From positions 1 through 64,000 of the forward strand of contig VAUL01000004.1 in the NCBI GenBank assembly GCA_005774545.1: a stretch of 64,000 nt of DNA, read 5' to 3'. Positions 1 through 9,305 of the stretch are shown piece by piece (within the stretch, counting starts at the first letter, position 1; every line of letters begins with the position of its first letter). The notes under the pieces are model-generated. The model ran no database searches. It was not told the DNA's origin and worked only from the letters and a program-made list of their open reading frames with translations. This DNA is from Deltaproteobacteria bacterium. GTDB lineage: Bacteria > Desulfobacterota > Desulfuromonadia > Desulfuromonadales > BM103. The position numbers and the translations under genes were made by a program.

Positions 1-23
1 ACCTCAGTAGATTGACGGGGCAC

Positions 24-98
24 GGGCGGTTCCTACGAACCGCCCATGTCCCTTATCAAGGTGCTGGAATCATTAGGGGCGGTTTTCGGACCGCCCCT
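24..98. repeat. Two tandem 9-bp perfect hairpins
   Basis: Stems at 24-32/37-45 and 75-83/90-98 both carry GGGCGG/CCGCCC cores. Neither is followed by a T-run, so they look like repeats or processing hairpins rather than clear terminators. A frame from 46 to 234 has no ribosome binding site but reads fairly protein-like near its end; it could be a gene remnant. I see no convincing gene between 1 and 245. Confidence 0.4.
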
Positions 99-245
99 GC
101 TGCCTCATGTCTTCAGCATCTTCGAGGTTGGCATCAGCTACTCCGGGCAAACCTATGCGGAAGGGAAGAAGATCGGCTGGAAAGACGGCGTGCGGGCGCT
201 GTGGTGCATCCTCAGGTACAATCTCGGTCGCTAGTCTGGCTGGGG

Positions 246-273
246 TTGACACGCACGGGTATCGTGTTAGGAT
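246..273 (+). promoter_or_regulatory. sigma-70-type promoter of the first riboswitch transcript
   Basis: TTGACA at 246-251, a 16-nt spacer and TAGGAT at 268-273. Transcription would start near 280, just ahead of the c-di-GMP-I aptamer. Confidence 0.6.
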
Positions 274-290
274 ATTAACATGAACAGCGA

Positions 291-380
291 TTAATCCCGA
301 CAAAGCCAAACCCCTCGCAAGAGAGGGACGGAAAGCCACGGGTCTTCATTCTCAAAGACGGCCGGGCTGCCGAAGGATTC
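291..380 (+). promoter_or_regulatory. Cyclic-di-GMP-I (GEMM) riboswitch aptamer
   Basis: It carries the GEMM hallmarks in order: a CAAACC element, a first hairpin CCCTC/GAGGG, the ACGGAAAGCCACGGG core, a variable second hairpin, then GGCCGGGCTGCCGA. P1 can form from TAATCC (292-297) and GGATT (375-379). The conserved 3' part (359-371) can instead pair with 393-407, which otherwise forms a CCCGGC/GCCGGG hairpin at 400-422. This gives two exclusive folds. There is no T-run, so control is probably on translation or on the short upstream frame at 441-512. Confidence 0.85.
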
Positions 381-440
381 TCGAAATCCTCAGGCAGTTC
401 CCGGCCGTTGTCGTTTGCCGGGCAAAGAAAGGAGATGAGC

Positions 441-512
441 GTGCAAGGATTCTCGGATGATTGGCTGCAGGACTGTCGGCACGCGATTGTGCGGAAAGGA
501 AGGTCGCCATGA
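441..512 (+). CDS. Possible 23-codon upstream ORF coupled to the beta-propeller gene
   Basis: A GTG start sits six bases after AAAGGAG, and the frame ends in a TGA that overlaps the ATG of the next gene (ATGA at 509-512). The product would be 23 residues with a DDWLQDCRH stretch. It lies between the c-di-GMP riboswitch and the structural gene, so it could be a translational-coupling leader. I do not recognise the peptide, and the frame may be fortuitous. Confidence 0.3.
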   Translation: MQGFSDDWLQDCRHAIVRKGRSP

Positions 513-1873
513 AAAGGCAAGGTTGGTTGGGAAGGTGGTCGGCCGGGCTGCTCCTGGCCGGCGTGGTTGCTCTGGGGGCCGCGGGCGCGGCGGAGGGGCG
601 GAATATCGGGATGGTGGTCGGGCACGGGCAGGGCGAGGTATACGTCTTTGACGCCGACACCGACACCCTCCTGGCCGCTCTGCCGATCGGCGGGGGGCTT
701 TACGATTGCGTGGTGACCCAGGGCGGTCAAGGGTATGTCTCCGATTTCACCAACAAGAAGATCTGGATCATCAACCTGTCCAACCCGGGCAAGCCGCGGC
801 TGGCTGGTTCCATCCCTCTCCCCATCGCCGTCGAGGATATCTCCCTGAGTGCCGACGGCCGCATGCTGCTGGCGACGGATGCCGGCAACGGCAGCCCGCT
901 GCTGGTCATCGATCTCACCACGAGGACGGTGAAGGCCAGTGTGCCTGCTGCCGGCGGCTATCAGTCGGTCGAGGTCTGCCTCGACAATACGGTCCTGGCA
1001 ACCTCCTATTATCCGGAGGGCACGTTCGAGGAATACGTCCTTGCCGGTGACGGATCCCTGTCCCTCCAGGGTGGAGTGCAGCCGATGATTTCTGCCATTA
1101 ATAGCGCCTGCGAGCCGGAAGCAGGGGCGGCGATCGGCGTCATGAGCAGCTTTTATGGCGGCGGCGGAGCGATTCATCTGACAGGGCTGCCGGGGATCAA
1201 TCTGGAGCCGTCCGGTTATCAGGATCTCCTTGGCGAAGGGCGGTCGGCGGTGTTCAGCCCGCGGCTGGATGCGGTCTTTACGCGCAACAGCTGTCACATC
1301 CAGCGCTTTCCCTACGATCCCGACCTGTTGACATTGCAGCCGGCTGACCCCGCGGCTGACTGGGCGGTGGTCGGCACCGACCCCGACTTCGGCGTGGACA
1401 AGATCGCTGTTCATCCGCTCGGGACCAAACTGTACGTCCCCGAGAACGGAACCGGCCTGACCGTGTTCGACGCCGATCCGGTCGCGTATCGGGGCAACAT
1501 CAGTTTGCCGATCACCTATCGCGGCGAACTGACCGGTGTCTGCCTCCCCGCCCTGGCACGAGTGGCTGTCGACATCGATGCCGACGTGATCGATCCGGCC
1601 AGCGTCGATGCCGTGGGGGTGATCATCTTCGGGTCGCCCCCCAGGCCGGTGGCCGACATCGTCAAGGGCAGCATTGCCTTTGTTGCCAATGCCCAGGCGG
1701 TCGGGAAGCCGCGCACCGGTGATTTCGACCAGGACGGCCAGGAAGACTTGCTGCTGCTTTTCCGCGCGATTGATCTCGGCACGGAGCCCGGCGACGTCAC
1801 GGCGTGTCTCAGCGGCAAATTCCGTGACGGGGCTGTTTTTCTGGCGTGCGATGTGATTGACGTCGCCCCGTAG
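509..1873 (+). CDS. Secreted beta-propeller (YVTN/YncE-like) protein
   Basis: A 454-residue exported protein. Residues 1-29 form a signal peptide (basic start, hydrophobic core, AGAA end). The body repeats the pattern of a short-bladed propeller, for example GEVYVFDADTDTLLAAL, KKIWIINLSNPGKP and PLLVIDLTTRTVKASV. The last 100 residues look like a degenerate copy of a domain common at the end of secreted bacterial proteins, with a calcium-site-like DFDQDGQEDLLL and a TACLSGKF...GAVFLACD ending. The ATG at 509 is preferred for its AAAGGAAGG ribosome binding site and because the signal peptide starts there. The upstream c-di-GMP-I riboswitch implies a surface or matrix role tied to lifestyle switching. 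The ligand or substrate is unknown. Confidence 0.8.
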   Translation: MKRQGWLGRWSAGLLLAGVVALGAAGAAEGRNIGMVVGHGQGEVYVFDADTDTLLAALPIGGGLYDCVVTQGGQGYVSDFTNKKIWIINLSNPGKPRLAGSIPLPIAVEDISLSADGRMLLATDAGNGSPLLVIDLTTRTVKASVPAAGGYQSVEVCLDNTVLATSYYPEGTFEEYVLAGDGSLSLQGGVQPMISAINSACEPEAGAAIGVMSSFYGGGGAIHLTGLPGINLEPSGYQDLLGEGRSAVFSPRLDAVFTRNSCHIQRFPYDPDLLTLQPADPAADWAVVGTDPDFGVDKIAVHPLGTKLYVPENGTGLTVFDADPVAYRGNISLPITYRGELTGVCLPALARVAVDIDADVIDPASVDAVGVIIFGSPPRPVADIVKGSIAFVANAQAVGKPRTGDFDQDGQEDLLLLFRAIDLGTEPGDVTACLSGKFRDGAVFLACDVIDVAP

Positions 1874-2243
1874 CGCGTAGCGGAGATGGGTTGGTGCCTG
1901 CGGGGCCGCGTGCAAGGGGGTGGCCCCGCTTTGAGCGGCCGAGGGGGGGGTGTTTGATGGTTGCCGGCGCCTGTCATGAAAGGTTATGCTGTTCGCCCAG
2001 GAGAGCTGAATGCCCGCCTTGATTTCGGCTTCGATCTTGCATGTAAAAATTACCATGAAGTCGGCGGCCGGTCTCCCGGGAATGGGGGGGATTGTTGGTT
2101 TGAGTCGCGGCTTCGGCTGATTTTCTTTTTTGTTTCAAGGTGTTGTCTGCAAGCTTAGGGTGTGCCGGGCAAGCAGTTCTGGCGCGCGCTGAATAATGTG
2201 CTATCTTTCTGATAATTCGCTGGTCGGTGAAAAGGAGAAAGCC
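1874..2243. other. Intergenic region without a clear gene
   Basis: 370 bases between two secreted-protein genes. A weak hairpin followed by TTTTCTTTTTTG at about 2104-2135 may end the upstream transcript. No riboswitch core or confident promoter is visible. Confidence 0.35.
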
Positions 2244-3698
<1,455 letters not shown>

Positions 3699-3743
3699 AA
3701 ACCGAGGTTGTTCAAACCTCACCTTTGCGCGAAGGAGGAAGTC

Positions 3744-3797
3744 ATGAAGTACGTAAAACCCCGCGTGGTAGGGAGCGGCAGCGTCCACCCCTGCTAA
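3744..3797 (+). CDS. 17-codon peptide gene ending in GSVHPC
   Basis: The frame encodes MKYVKPRVVGSGSVHPC. It has an excellent ribosome binding site (GAAGGAGGAAGTC before ATG). It lies 45 bases after the FG-GAP protein and 5 bases before a perfect 18-bp-stem terminator, so it is the last cistron of that transcript. The sequence is non-random: Lys-rich start, Gly/Ser linker, terminal His-Pro-Cys. This would suit a modified or exported peptide, or a leader-type signal. There is no radical SAM enzyme, peptidase transporter or other maturation gene nearby. Function unknown; I do not assign it to a named peptide family. Confidence 0.55.
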   Translation: MKYVKPRVVGSGSVHPC

Positions 3798-3802
3798 GAA
3801 AC

Positions 3803-3843
3803 GCAAAAGGAAAAGGCCGGTTCAGCCGGCCTTTTCCTTTTGC
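3803..3843 (+). terminator. Perfect hairpin terminator after the 17-codon gene
   Basis: An 18-bp perfect stem with a 5-nt loop (3821-3825). The A-rich 5' arm and T-rich 3' arm make it a bidirectional-type intrinsic terminator. Confidence 0.85.
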
Positions 3844-3897
3844 AGTGCCGCGCGATGCGCGATGAGTGCCGAGCCATCGGCAACGAAGGATAACGAT

Positions 3898-4926
3898 ATG
3901 AGGCGACTACTGTTCCGGGCCATCAGCGCCTTGTTGCTGACCGCCACCTTCGCCCAGGCCGCCCCCGTCACCGGCAAGGTCGCCGTGGCCGGAGCCGGGG
4001 TCGCGGGGGTGCGGATTGCGGGCTATCCGGCCGCAACGCTGTCGCTGTCGGGCGAGGCCCCCTTCGTCAGCCCGGCAACGGGGGCGGACGGCCAGTTCTC
4101 CATCACCCTGCCGCCGGGGAGTTACTACCTGCTGGCGCAGGGGAGCGACTGGTTCAGCTATTACGGGAGAAATCCCCTCGCGGTTCCCGCGGAAGGCCTG
4201 GCCGACATCAACCTGCCGCTTGTGCCGGCAAGCACGCCGCCTCCGGAGATGGCCGTCACAATCGGCAGTGGCATTGCCGGGCGCGTGCTGCATGACGGCA
4301 AGCCCGTGGTCAACGCCATCGTGTTTGTCTACCCCGATCTTTCCTCCCAGCTCAAGGGATTTGGCCTGGGGATGTCGGCGCCGAGCGATGAGCGCGGCCA
4401 GTTTGAACTCCCCCTCCCGGCCGGCCGGTACTATCTGGTCGCCAGGGTGCGCCATGGCAACTCGTCCGCCGGGCCTCTTCAGTCCGGGGATCTGTTCGGC
4501 TATCTGCCGGGGAACCCCGTCGTGGTCGGTGAGGGCGCGGTGACGAAGGTCAGCCTGCCGGTGATTGCCGTGCCGGAAAAGATCTCCCGGCACGCTGCGA
4601 CGATGTTCGGCCAGACCCGTGTCAGCGGCACGATCGTCGATCGGCAGGGGAAGCCGCTGGCCGGGCTCCAGGCCCTGCTCTACGCCGACGAGGCGATGCT
4701 CAACCGGCCGTTGTACGTTTCGCAGCCGAGCGGACCGGACGGCACATTCATCCTGTCGTTCCCGTCTGGGGGGACTTTTTACCTGGCGGCGCGCAACAGC
4801 CTCGGCGGCACTCCGGCTCCCGGCGAATTGTACGGGCGCTACCAGGGAGCGGGGGGGACGGCGCTCAGAATCGAAACCGGGCAGGCTCTGCAGGGGTTGA
4901 CCATCGTCGTCGAAGAAGTCTGGTAA
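3898..4926 (+). CDS. Secreted protein with three carboxypeptidase-regulatory-like domains
   Basis: A 342-residue exported protein. A signal peptide ends at AQAA (about residue 19). Three similar beta-sandwich units follow at about 20-120, 125-235 and 240-340, each with a V(S/T)GxV start and a closing F(x)LPxGxYYLxAR pattern (SITLPPGSYYLLAQ, FELPLPAGRYYLVAR, FILSFPSGGTFYLAAR). These match carboxypeptidase-regulatory/CnaB-like folds, which are structural or protein-binding rather than catalytic. The start at 3898 follows GAAGGATAACGAT. With its two upstream neighbours it makes a run of secreted surface-type proteins. Confidence 0.75.
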   Translation: MRRLLFRAISALLLTATFAQAAPVTGKVAVAGAGVAGVRIAGYPAATLSLSGEAPFVSPATGADGQFSITLPPGSYYLLAQGSDWFSYYGRNPLAVPAEGLADINLPLVPASTPPPEMAVTIGSGIAGRVLHDGKPVVNAIVFVYPDLSSQLKGFGLGMSAPSDERGQFELPLPAGRYYLVARVRHGNSSAGPLQSGDLFGYLPGNPVVVGEGAVTKVSLPVIAVPEKISRHAATMFGQTRVSGTIVDRQGKPLAGLQALLYADEAMLNRPLYVSQPSGPDGTFILSFPSGGTFYLAARNSLGGTPAPGELYGRYQGAGGTALRIETGQALQGLTIVVEEVW

Positions 4927-4974
4927 GGAGAAGCTGGCCGGGTCCGGCCGCAATAACGTCAAGATTTGCGAAGG

Positions 4975-5004
4975 GGCGGGGGCAGTATCTGCCCCCGCCT
5001 TTGT
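4975..5004 (+). terminator. Intrinsic terminator
   Basis: Perfect 11-bp GC-rich stem (GGCGGGGGCAG) with a TAT loop, followed by TTTGTT. It ends the plus-strand gene and faces the convergent lipoprotein gene. Confidence 0.8.
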
Positions 5005-5036
5005 TGATGGCACCCTCTCGAGAGGTGCGGACCGGT

Positions 5037-5717
5037 TTACTGTTCGGGCTTGATCTCGATGTCGTCGATGACCACGGCCTCCTGGTCCTTCGCCCCCTCC
5101 CGGAAGAAGACCAGGTGGATCATCCGGGTCTTCGGCCCGGTGCGGAAGGCGAAGCTCTGCGCGGAGGCCTCCTGCTTGCCGCTCAGCGTCACCCCCGGCT
5201 GCGAACGCTGGAAGTGCTTGTCACACAGGGATTTGGGGTACTGGCCGGGAATCCAGAGGAATTCATCGAACTCCAGGATCCCTGCCCCGCTGATCCCATC
5301 GGCCGGCAGGTTCGACCAGAGGCGGAAGCTGACCCGGTAAGCGGTGTCCGGTTTCACCTCCAGGGGGGAAAAGAAGCCGACCGAGTTGACCGTTCTGATG
5401 CCGCGGAAGCGGAAGGCGTGCCCCTTGGCGCTGTCCTTGTTGGCGACGATGCCGCTCATGCGGGTCACATGGTCGATATAGGTTACCCAGAGGGCTTGGT
5501 TTTCCCTGTCGTTTTCCTCGGGGCAGTAATCGCCGATGCGCGGGAAGAGGGACAGCTTCGGCTCGCCCTCGAAATCTTCACGAATCGGCGGAGCTGGCGG
5601 CGGCACGGTTTCGGTCGTCGCTTTCGGCGCGGATTCCGGCGGGGTCTCGCGTTGGCAGGCGGCGGTCAGAAGCGTGAGCAGGACAACGGTGCAGACAATC
5701 GGCAGGCAGCGCAACAT
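5037..5717 (-). CDS. Lipoprotein of unknown function
   Basis: A 226-residue protein with a type II signal peptide ending in the lipobox LTAAC (Cys about residue 21). A Pro/Glu-rich linker follows, then a domain starting REDFEGEPKLSLFP and ending VVIDDIEIKP. This layout (DFE near the start, VxIDDI at the end) resembles carbohydrate-binding-module-like jelly rolls, but I cannot place it in a family. It is convergent with the preceding secreted-protein gene and divergent from the hydrolase gene. Confidence 0.7.
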   Translation of the reverse strand: MLRCLPIVCTVVLLTLLTAACQRETPPESAPKATTETVPPPAPPIREDFEGEPKLSLFPRIGDYCPEENDRENQALWVTYIDHVTRMSGIVANKDSAKGHAFRFRGIRTVNSVGFFSPLEVKPDTAYRVSFRLWSNLPADGISGAGILEFDEFLWIPGQYPKSLCDKHFQRSQPGVTLSGKQEASAQSFAFRTGPKTRMIHLVFFREGAKDQEAVVIDDIEIKPEQ

Positions 5718-5801
5718 TCTGTGACTCCGGGCAATTTTTGCGCTATTATATGCGCGGCGCGCAGCGCTGCCAAGTCATCTTCGCCGTCTGGACAGAGCCC
5801 C

Positions 5802-6587
5802 ATGTCTTTTCCCCTTGCGTATTCCGACACCGGTACCGGCCATCCTGTCGTCCTCATTCACGGTTTTCCGCTGTGCCGCCACATGTGGCAGCCGCAGGCG
5901 GCCTGTCTTTCCCGGGCCGGCTACCGGGTGATCTGCCCGGATCTGCCGGGTTTCGGCGAGTCGCCGCCGGTGTGCGGGCCGGCGAGCATGACAGCCTATG
6001 CCGACGCCGTCGTTGCCCTGCTCGACCATCTGGAGATCGAGCGGGCCGCGATCGGCGGCATGTCGATGGGGGGCTATGTGCTGCTCAACCTGGTCGAGCG
6101 TTACCCGCAACGGCTGCAGGCGGCGCTATACCTGGTGACCCGTGCTGCGGCCGACGATGCTGCCGGCAAGGCCCGGCGCGGCGACCTGGCCGGGGCGGTG
6201 CGCGGCGGGGACCGGGAGGTGGTGCCGCTGACCTTCGAAAAGTTGCTGTTCGCCCCCGATATCCCCGCGCAGCATCCCGAACTGGTGGGCAAAGTCCGCG
6301 CGTGGATGGAACAGGCCAGCCCTGAAGGTGTTGCCGGCGGGCTGCTGGCCATGCGCGACCGCAAGGATTATGTCGCGTCGCTGCCAAACCTGCAGGTGCC
6401 GGCGCTGGTCGTCGGCGCGGCGGCCGATCTCGCCGTTCCGCCGGCGCATGCCGAGGTGCTGGCGGCCGGGCTTCCCGATGCCGAACTTCACCTGATCGCC
6501 GCCGCCGGTCACATGGTCAATCTCGAGCAGCCGGAAGCCTTCAACCGGATCCTGCTGGATTTTCTCGGGCGGCGCGTCCGCGGTTGA
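5802..6587 (+). CDS. Alpha/beta hydrolase
   Basis: A 261-residue alpha/beta-hydrolase-fold protein without a signal peptide. It shows the oxyanion motif HGFP (residues about 19-22), the nucleophile elbow GMSMGG (Ser about 88), and the late catalytic His in AAAGHMVNLE (about 240). The core is close to the 3-oxoadipate enol-lactonase/BioH-like group, but the substrate cannot be read from sequence. The ATG at 5802 is chosen because the fold begins there; an in-frame extension to 5001 would run across the antisense lipoprotein gene and is not coding. Confidence 0.85.
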   Translation: MSFPLAYSDTGTGHPVVLIHGFPLCRHMWQPQAACLSRAGYRVICPDLPGFGESPPVCGPASMTAYADAVVALLDHLEIERAAIGGMSMGGYVLLNLVERYPQRLQAALYLVTRAAADDAAGKARRGDLAGAVRGGDREVVPLTFEKLLFAPDIPAQHPELVGKVRAWMEQASPEGVAGGLLAMRDRKDYVASLPNLQVPALVVGAAADLAVPPAHAEVLAAGLPDAELHLIAAAGHMVNLEQPEAFNRILLDFLGRRVRG

Positions 6588-6612
6588 CTCCGCTTCCGGC
6601 CGGGAGTATGTT
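6584..6612 (+). promoter_or_regulatory. sigma-70-type promoter for the FKBP pair
   Basis: TTGACT at 6584-6589, a 17-nt spacer and TATGTT at 6607-6612. The -35 element overlaps the stop codon of the hydrolase gene. Confidence 0.55.
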
Positions 6613-6649
6613 GACCCCCTGCCATTTCCCCCAGTGAAAGGATCCCCCC

Positions 6650-7363
6650 ATGAAAAAGGTCCTGCAGGTAATCGCTGCGACCACCTTGCTGGTGGCCATA
6701 GCTGCCGGCTGTACCGCCGAAGAAGCCGTGGTCAAGCTGGACGACGCCAAGCAGCGCATCAGCTATACCATCGGCCTGAATATCGGCCGTGATTTCACCA
6801 ACCAGAGCGTCGAGGTCGATACCGACGCGCTGATGGCCGGCATCCGCGACGGCCTGAGCGGCCAGAAGCCGCGGTTGAGCGATGAGCAGATGCTCTCCGA
6901 GGTCAAGGCCTTTCGCGAAACGATGGTTGCCAAGCAGGAGGCCAAGCTCAAGGCCCTGGCCGAGAAGAACAAGACGGAAGGGGAGGCCTTCCTGGCGAAG
7001 AACGCCAAGGAGCCGGGCGTCACGGTAACCCAAAGCGGCCTGCAGTACAAGGTCCTCAAGGACGGGGCGGGGCCGGTGCCGAAAGCCGATGCCATCGTCA
7101 GCGTCCATTACCGGGGGACGCTGCTCGACGGGACCGAATTCGACAGCTCCTACGAGCGCAACGAACCGCTGGTGCTGCCGGTCGGCGGGGTGATCCCCGG
7201 GTGGACCGAAGCCCTCGGCCTGATGAAGGAGGGCTCCAAGTGGCAGCTGTTCATCCCGGCGGCCCTCGCCTACGGTGAGGAGGGGGCGCCTCCCGCCATC
7301 GGTCCCAATGCGGTGCTCAAATTCGAGGTCGAGCTGATCTCGGCCGCGGCCAAACTGGAGTAG
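6650..7363 (+). CDS. FKBP-type peptidyl-prolyl isomerase lipoprotein (FkpA/Mip-like)
   Basis: A 237-residue lipoprotein that catalyses proline isomerisation during folding of exported proteins. The signal peptide ends in the lipobox IAAGC. Residues 25-115 form the helical dimerisation domain typical of FkpA/Mip (KQRISYTIGLNIGRDF, LSDEQMLSEVKAF). Residues 120-237 form the FKBP domain with VSVHYRGTLLDGTEFDSSYERN, VIPGWTEALGLMKEGSKWQLFIP and LAYGEEGAPP. Length and order match the family. It starts a two-gene isomerase operon; the next gene begins 5 bases after its stop. Confidence 0.92.
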   Translation: MKKVLQVIAATTLLVAIAAGCTAEEAVVKLDDAKQRISYTIGLNIGRDFTNQSVEVDTDALMAGIRDGLSGQKPRLSDEQMLSEVKAFRETMVAKQEAKLKALAEKNKTEGEAFLAKNAKEPGVTVTQSGLQYKVLKDGAGPVPKADAIVSVHYRGTLLDGTEFDSSYERNEPLVLPVGGVIPGWTEALGLMKEGSKWQLFIPAALAYGEEGAPPAIGPNAVLKFEVELISAAAKLE

Positions 7364-7368
7364 CGGGC

Positions 7369-7812
7369 ATGGCGGACGACAGCCAAAAGTGTGCGCAGGC
7401 GGGAGACCGGGTGCGTGTCTCCTACGTGGGCCGGTTCGCGGACGGCACCGTTTTCGACAGTTCGGAAGGGCATCCGCCGCTGGAGTTCACCATCGGCGCC
7501 GGCGAGGTGATCGCCGGTTTCGATGCTGCGGTTACCGGCCTGTCGCCGGGGGAGCGCCGTTCGGTGGAAATTGCCCCGGAGCAGGGTTACGGGCTGCATC
7601 TCCCCGAGATGGTGGCCGAGGTCGAGCGCAGCCGGATTCCCGACAGCCATCTCCTGGCCGTGGGAAATTTTCTCGAGGTCTCGACACCCCGCGGGGACAG
7701 TTTTGAAATGCGGGTCGCCGGCCTGACCGAAACGACGGTCACCCTCGACGGCAACCACCCGCTGGCGGGGAAAACCCTCTTTTTCGAGGTTGAGTTGCTG
7801 AACATCGACTGA
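7369..7812 (+). CDS. SlyD-like FKBP peptidyl-prolyl isomerase
   Basis: A 147-residue cytoplasmic FKBP of the SlyD group: VRVSYVGRFADGTVFDSSEGHPP, then GAGEVIAGFDAAVTGLSPGERR, then an inserted IF (chaperone) domain at about 75-125, ending HPLAGKTLFFEVELLNI. It lacks the His/Cys-rich metal-binding tail of E. coli SlyD, so it should have isomerase and chaperone activity but little nickel storage. It is translated right after the lipoprotein FKBP. Confidence 0.9.
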   Translation: MADDSQKCAQAGDRVRVSYVGRFADGTVFDSSEGHPPLEFTIGAGEVIAGFDAAVTGLSPGERRSVEIAPEQGYGLHLPEMVAEVERSRIPDSHLLAVGNFLEVSTPRGDSFEMRVAGLTETTVTLDGNHPLAGKTLFFEVELLNID

Positions 7813-7840
7813 CTGTGGACAGCGCGTCGCAGGAATCGCA

Positions 7841-7864
7841 AGGGCCGCCCGGTGGGCGGCCCTT
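7841..7864. terminator. Bidirectional hairpin terminator
   Basis: A perfect 10-bp AGGGCCGCCC stem with a GGT loop between two convergent genes. Confidence 0.6.
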
Positions 7865-7883
7865 CGCGTTTCTGCCGGCTATT

Positions 7884-8171
7884 TCAGGCCGGGCTTTCGC
7901 CGGTTTCACCCTCGAGCCAGGCGATGGCCGACTCGAGGTCGCACTTGCGGGTCAGCTTGACCAGTCCGACCACATCGCCGCGGCTGCCGCAACGAAAGCA
8001 CTCGAAATGGCCGGCGCCGATTGCCAGTTCCGGCGCGCCGCTTTTCAGCGGCTGGCAGCCGGGGCAGTAAAAGTGATGACCTTCCCCGGTCAGGCCCAGG
8101 TCGCGCGCCACCTTGAGGATGGTCGGCCAGTCGTTGATGCGGTGATCCCATTCGTGGCGGAGATCGGTCAT
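7884..8171 (-). CDS. Small CHC2-type zinc-finger protein
   Basis: A 95-residue protein whose centre matches the DnaG-primase-type CHC2 zinc-binding fold: FYCPGCQP (about 35-42), then HFECFRCGSRGDVVGLVKL (about 62-80). It has no primase polymerase domain, so it is a stand-alone finger, probably nucleic-acid binding. It follows rubrerythrin-desulfoferrodoxin on the same strand, but a strong hairpin separates them. Confidence 0.65.
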   Translation of the reverse strand: MTDLRHEWDHRINDWPTILKVARDLGLTGEGHHFYCPGCQPLKSGAPELAIGAGHFECFRCGSRGDVVGLVKLTRKCDLESAIAWLEGETGESPA

Positions 8172-8248
8172 GCCCGTGGCGCTCCGGCGTCAATTTGTCT
8201 TGAACATTAGCGTGCCGGCGGCAAAAGTCAACTGCGCCGCAAACGGAA

Positions 8249-8274
8249 GGGGGCGGACCTTGCGGTCCGCCCCC
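8249..8274 (-). terminator. Terminator after desulfoferrodoxin
   Basis: A perfect 11-bp GC stem (GGGGGCGGACC) with a four-base loop downstream of the rbr-dfx operon. Confidence 0.65.
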
Positions 8275-8300
8275 GCGAAGATGCGGCGGTGAGTGCCCGG

Positions 8301-8681
8301 TCAGTTGGCGGCAGCCCACAGCCCGTGGAGATTGCAGTATTCGCGCGCGGTCACCTTGCTGGCAACAACCGGGAAGGTTGCTTCGGGAGCCTGCCCCGGC
8401 TGAAGCTGCTGGCGATAGATCTTGCCGTCGGCAATCAGCTCGATCCACTCGATGTAGTGGGCGGCCTCCATCGGGTGCGGCACGCTGCCGACTTTTACCG
8501 TGATGGCGGTCGCACCGATTTCGATCACCGGAACGTGCTTCTCCCTGGAGGCATCGACGGTGTTCTCGGTGAGCAGCGTCATCGGCTGGTTGCAGCAGAC
8601 CAGGGCGCCGGGGCCGGCATGGACGACTTCGACGATGTTGCCGCACAGACTGCACTTGTAAACTTCGTTCAACTTGGACAT
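8301..8681 (-). CDS. dfx: Desulfoferrodoxin (superoxide reductase)
   Basis: A 126-residue two-iron superoxide reductase that reduces superoxide to peroxide without making oxygen. Residues 1-37 are the desulforedoxin-like centre with four Cys (YKCSLCG and LVCCNQPM). The catalytic square-pyramidal iron site uses the His in EKHVPVIE and [14 protein letters not shown] plus Cys and His of CNLHGLW near the end. All ligands are present. It is 18 bases downstream of rubrerythrin, which would remove the peroxide it makes. Confidence 0.96.
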   Translation of the reverse strand: MSKLNEVYKCSLCGNIVEVVHAGPGALVCCNQPMTLLTENTVDASREKHVPVIEIGATAITVKVGSVPHPMEAAHYIEWIELIADGKIYRQQLQPGQAPEATFPVVASKVTAREYCNLHGLWAAAN

Positions 8682-8699
8682 GGCTCCACTCCTTGAGGG

Positions 8700-9272
8700 T
8701 TAATAGTTCTCGCCGAGCAATTCGAAGTGCGCACGGGGATGCGCGCAGGCCTCACAACATTCCGGAGCTTCGGTTCCTTCGTGCAGCCAGCCGCAGTTGC
8801 GGCAGCGCCAGGTGACCGGCTGGTCACGCTTGAACACCCGTTGGCCCTGGACGTTCGCCAGAAGGGCGAGAAAACGCTTTTCGTGCTGACGTTCGGCCAC
8901 GGCGATCGCCTCGAAGACCCGGGCGATTTCGGGGAATCCCTCGCTGCGTGCGACCGCGGCAAATTCCGGGTACATGCCGGTATGCTCATGGTGCTCGCCG
9001 CCGGCGGACTCACGCAGGTTGTCCGCCGTCGTGCCGATCATCCCGGCGGGGAAACTGGCGGTGATTTCGACCTCGCCGCCCGGCAGCATCTTGAACAGCC
9101 GCTTGGCGTGCTCGCGCTCGTGGTCGGCGGTTTCCTCGAAAATCGCGGCGATCTGCTTGAAGCCTTCCTTGTCGGCCTGCTTGGCGAAATAGGTGTAACG
9201 GTTGCGCGCCTGGCTCTCGCCGGCAAAGGCGGTCAGGATGTTCTTCTCGGTCTGGGTTCCCTTGAGCGACAT
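8700..9272 (-). CDS. rbr: Rubrerythrin
   Basis: A 190-residue cytoplasmic peroxidase. The N-terminal ferritin-like four-helix domain carries the diiron ligands in FAGESQARNRYTYFA, ETADHEREHAKRLF and AVAERQHEKRF. The C-terminal rubredoxin-like domain has WRCRNCGWLHEG and PECCEACAHP for the Fe(Cys)4 site. Length matches the family. First gene of the rbr-dfx oxidative-stress operon, with a good promoter just upstream. Confidence 0.96.
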   Translation of the reverse strand: MSLKGTQTEKNILTAFAGESQARNRYTYFAKQADKEGFKQIAAIFEETADHEREHAKRLFKMLPGGEVEITASFPAGMIGTTADNLRESAGGEHHEHTGMYPEFAAVARSEGFPEIARVFEAIAVAERQHEKRFLALLANVQGQRVFKRDQPVTWRCRNCGWLHEGTEAPECCEACAHPRAHFELLGENY

Positions 9273-9305
9273 GGTGAGTCCTTCCGTGAGGTGGAAAACG
9301 GGGCA

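Noticed and set aside
46-234. 62-codon frame at the window start
   Set aside because: No ribosome binding site; starts inside a hairpin repeat. Its C-terminal part looks protein-like, so a gene remnant remains possible, but it is not supported as a gene.
275-2056. 593-codon minus-strand frame opposite the beta-propeller gene
   Set aside because: It has no signal or family features, is rich in Arg/His/Asp as expected of antisense frames in GC-rich DNA, and lies opposite a well-supported gene and riboswitch.
5001-5801. N-terminal extension of the alpha/beta hydrolase
   Set aside because: It runs antisense across the lipoprotein gene; the hydrolase fold starts at 5802.
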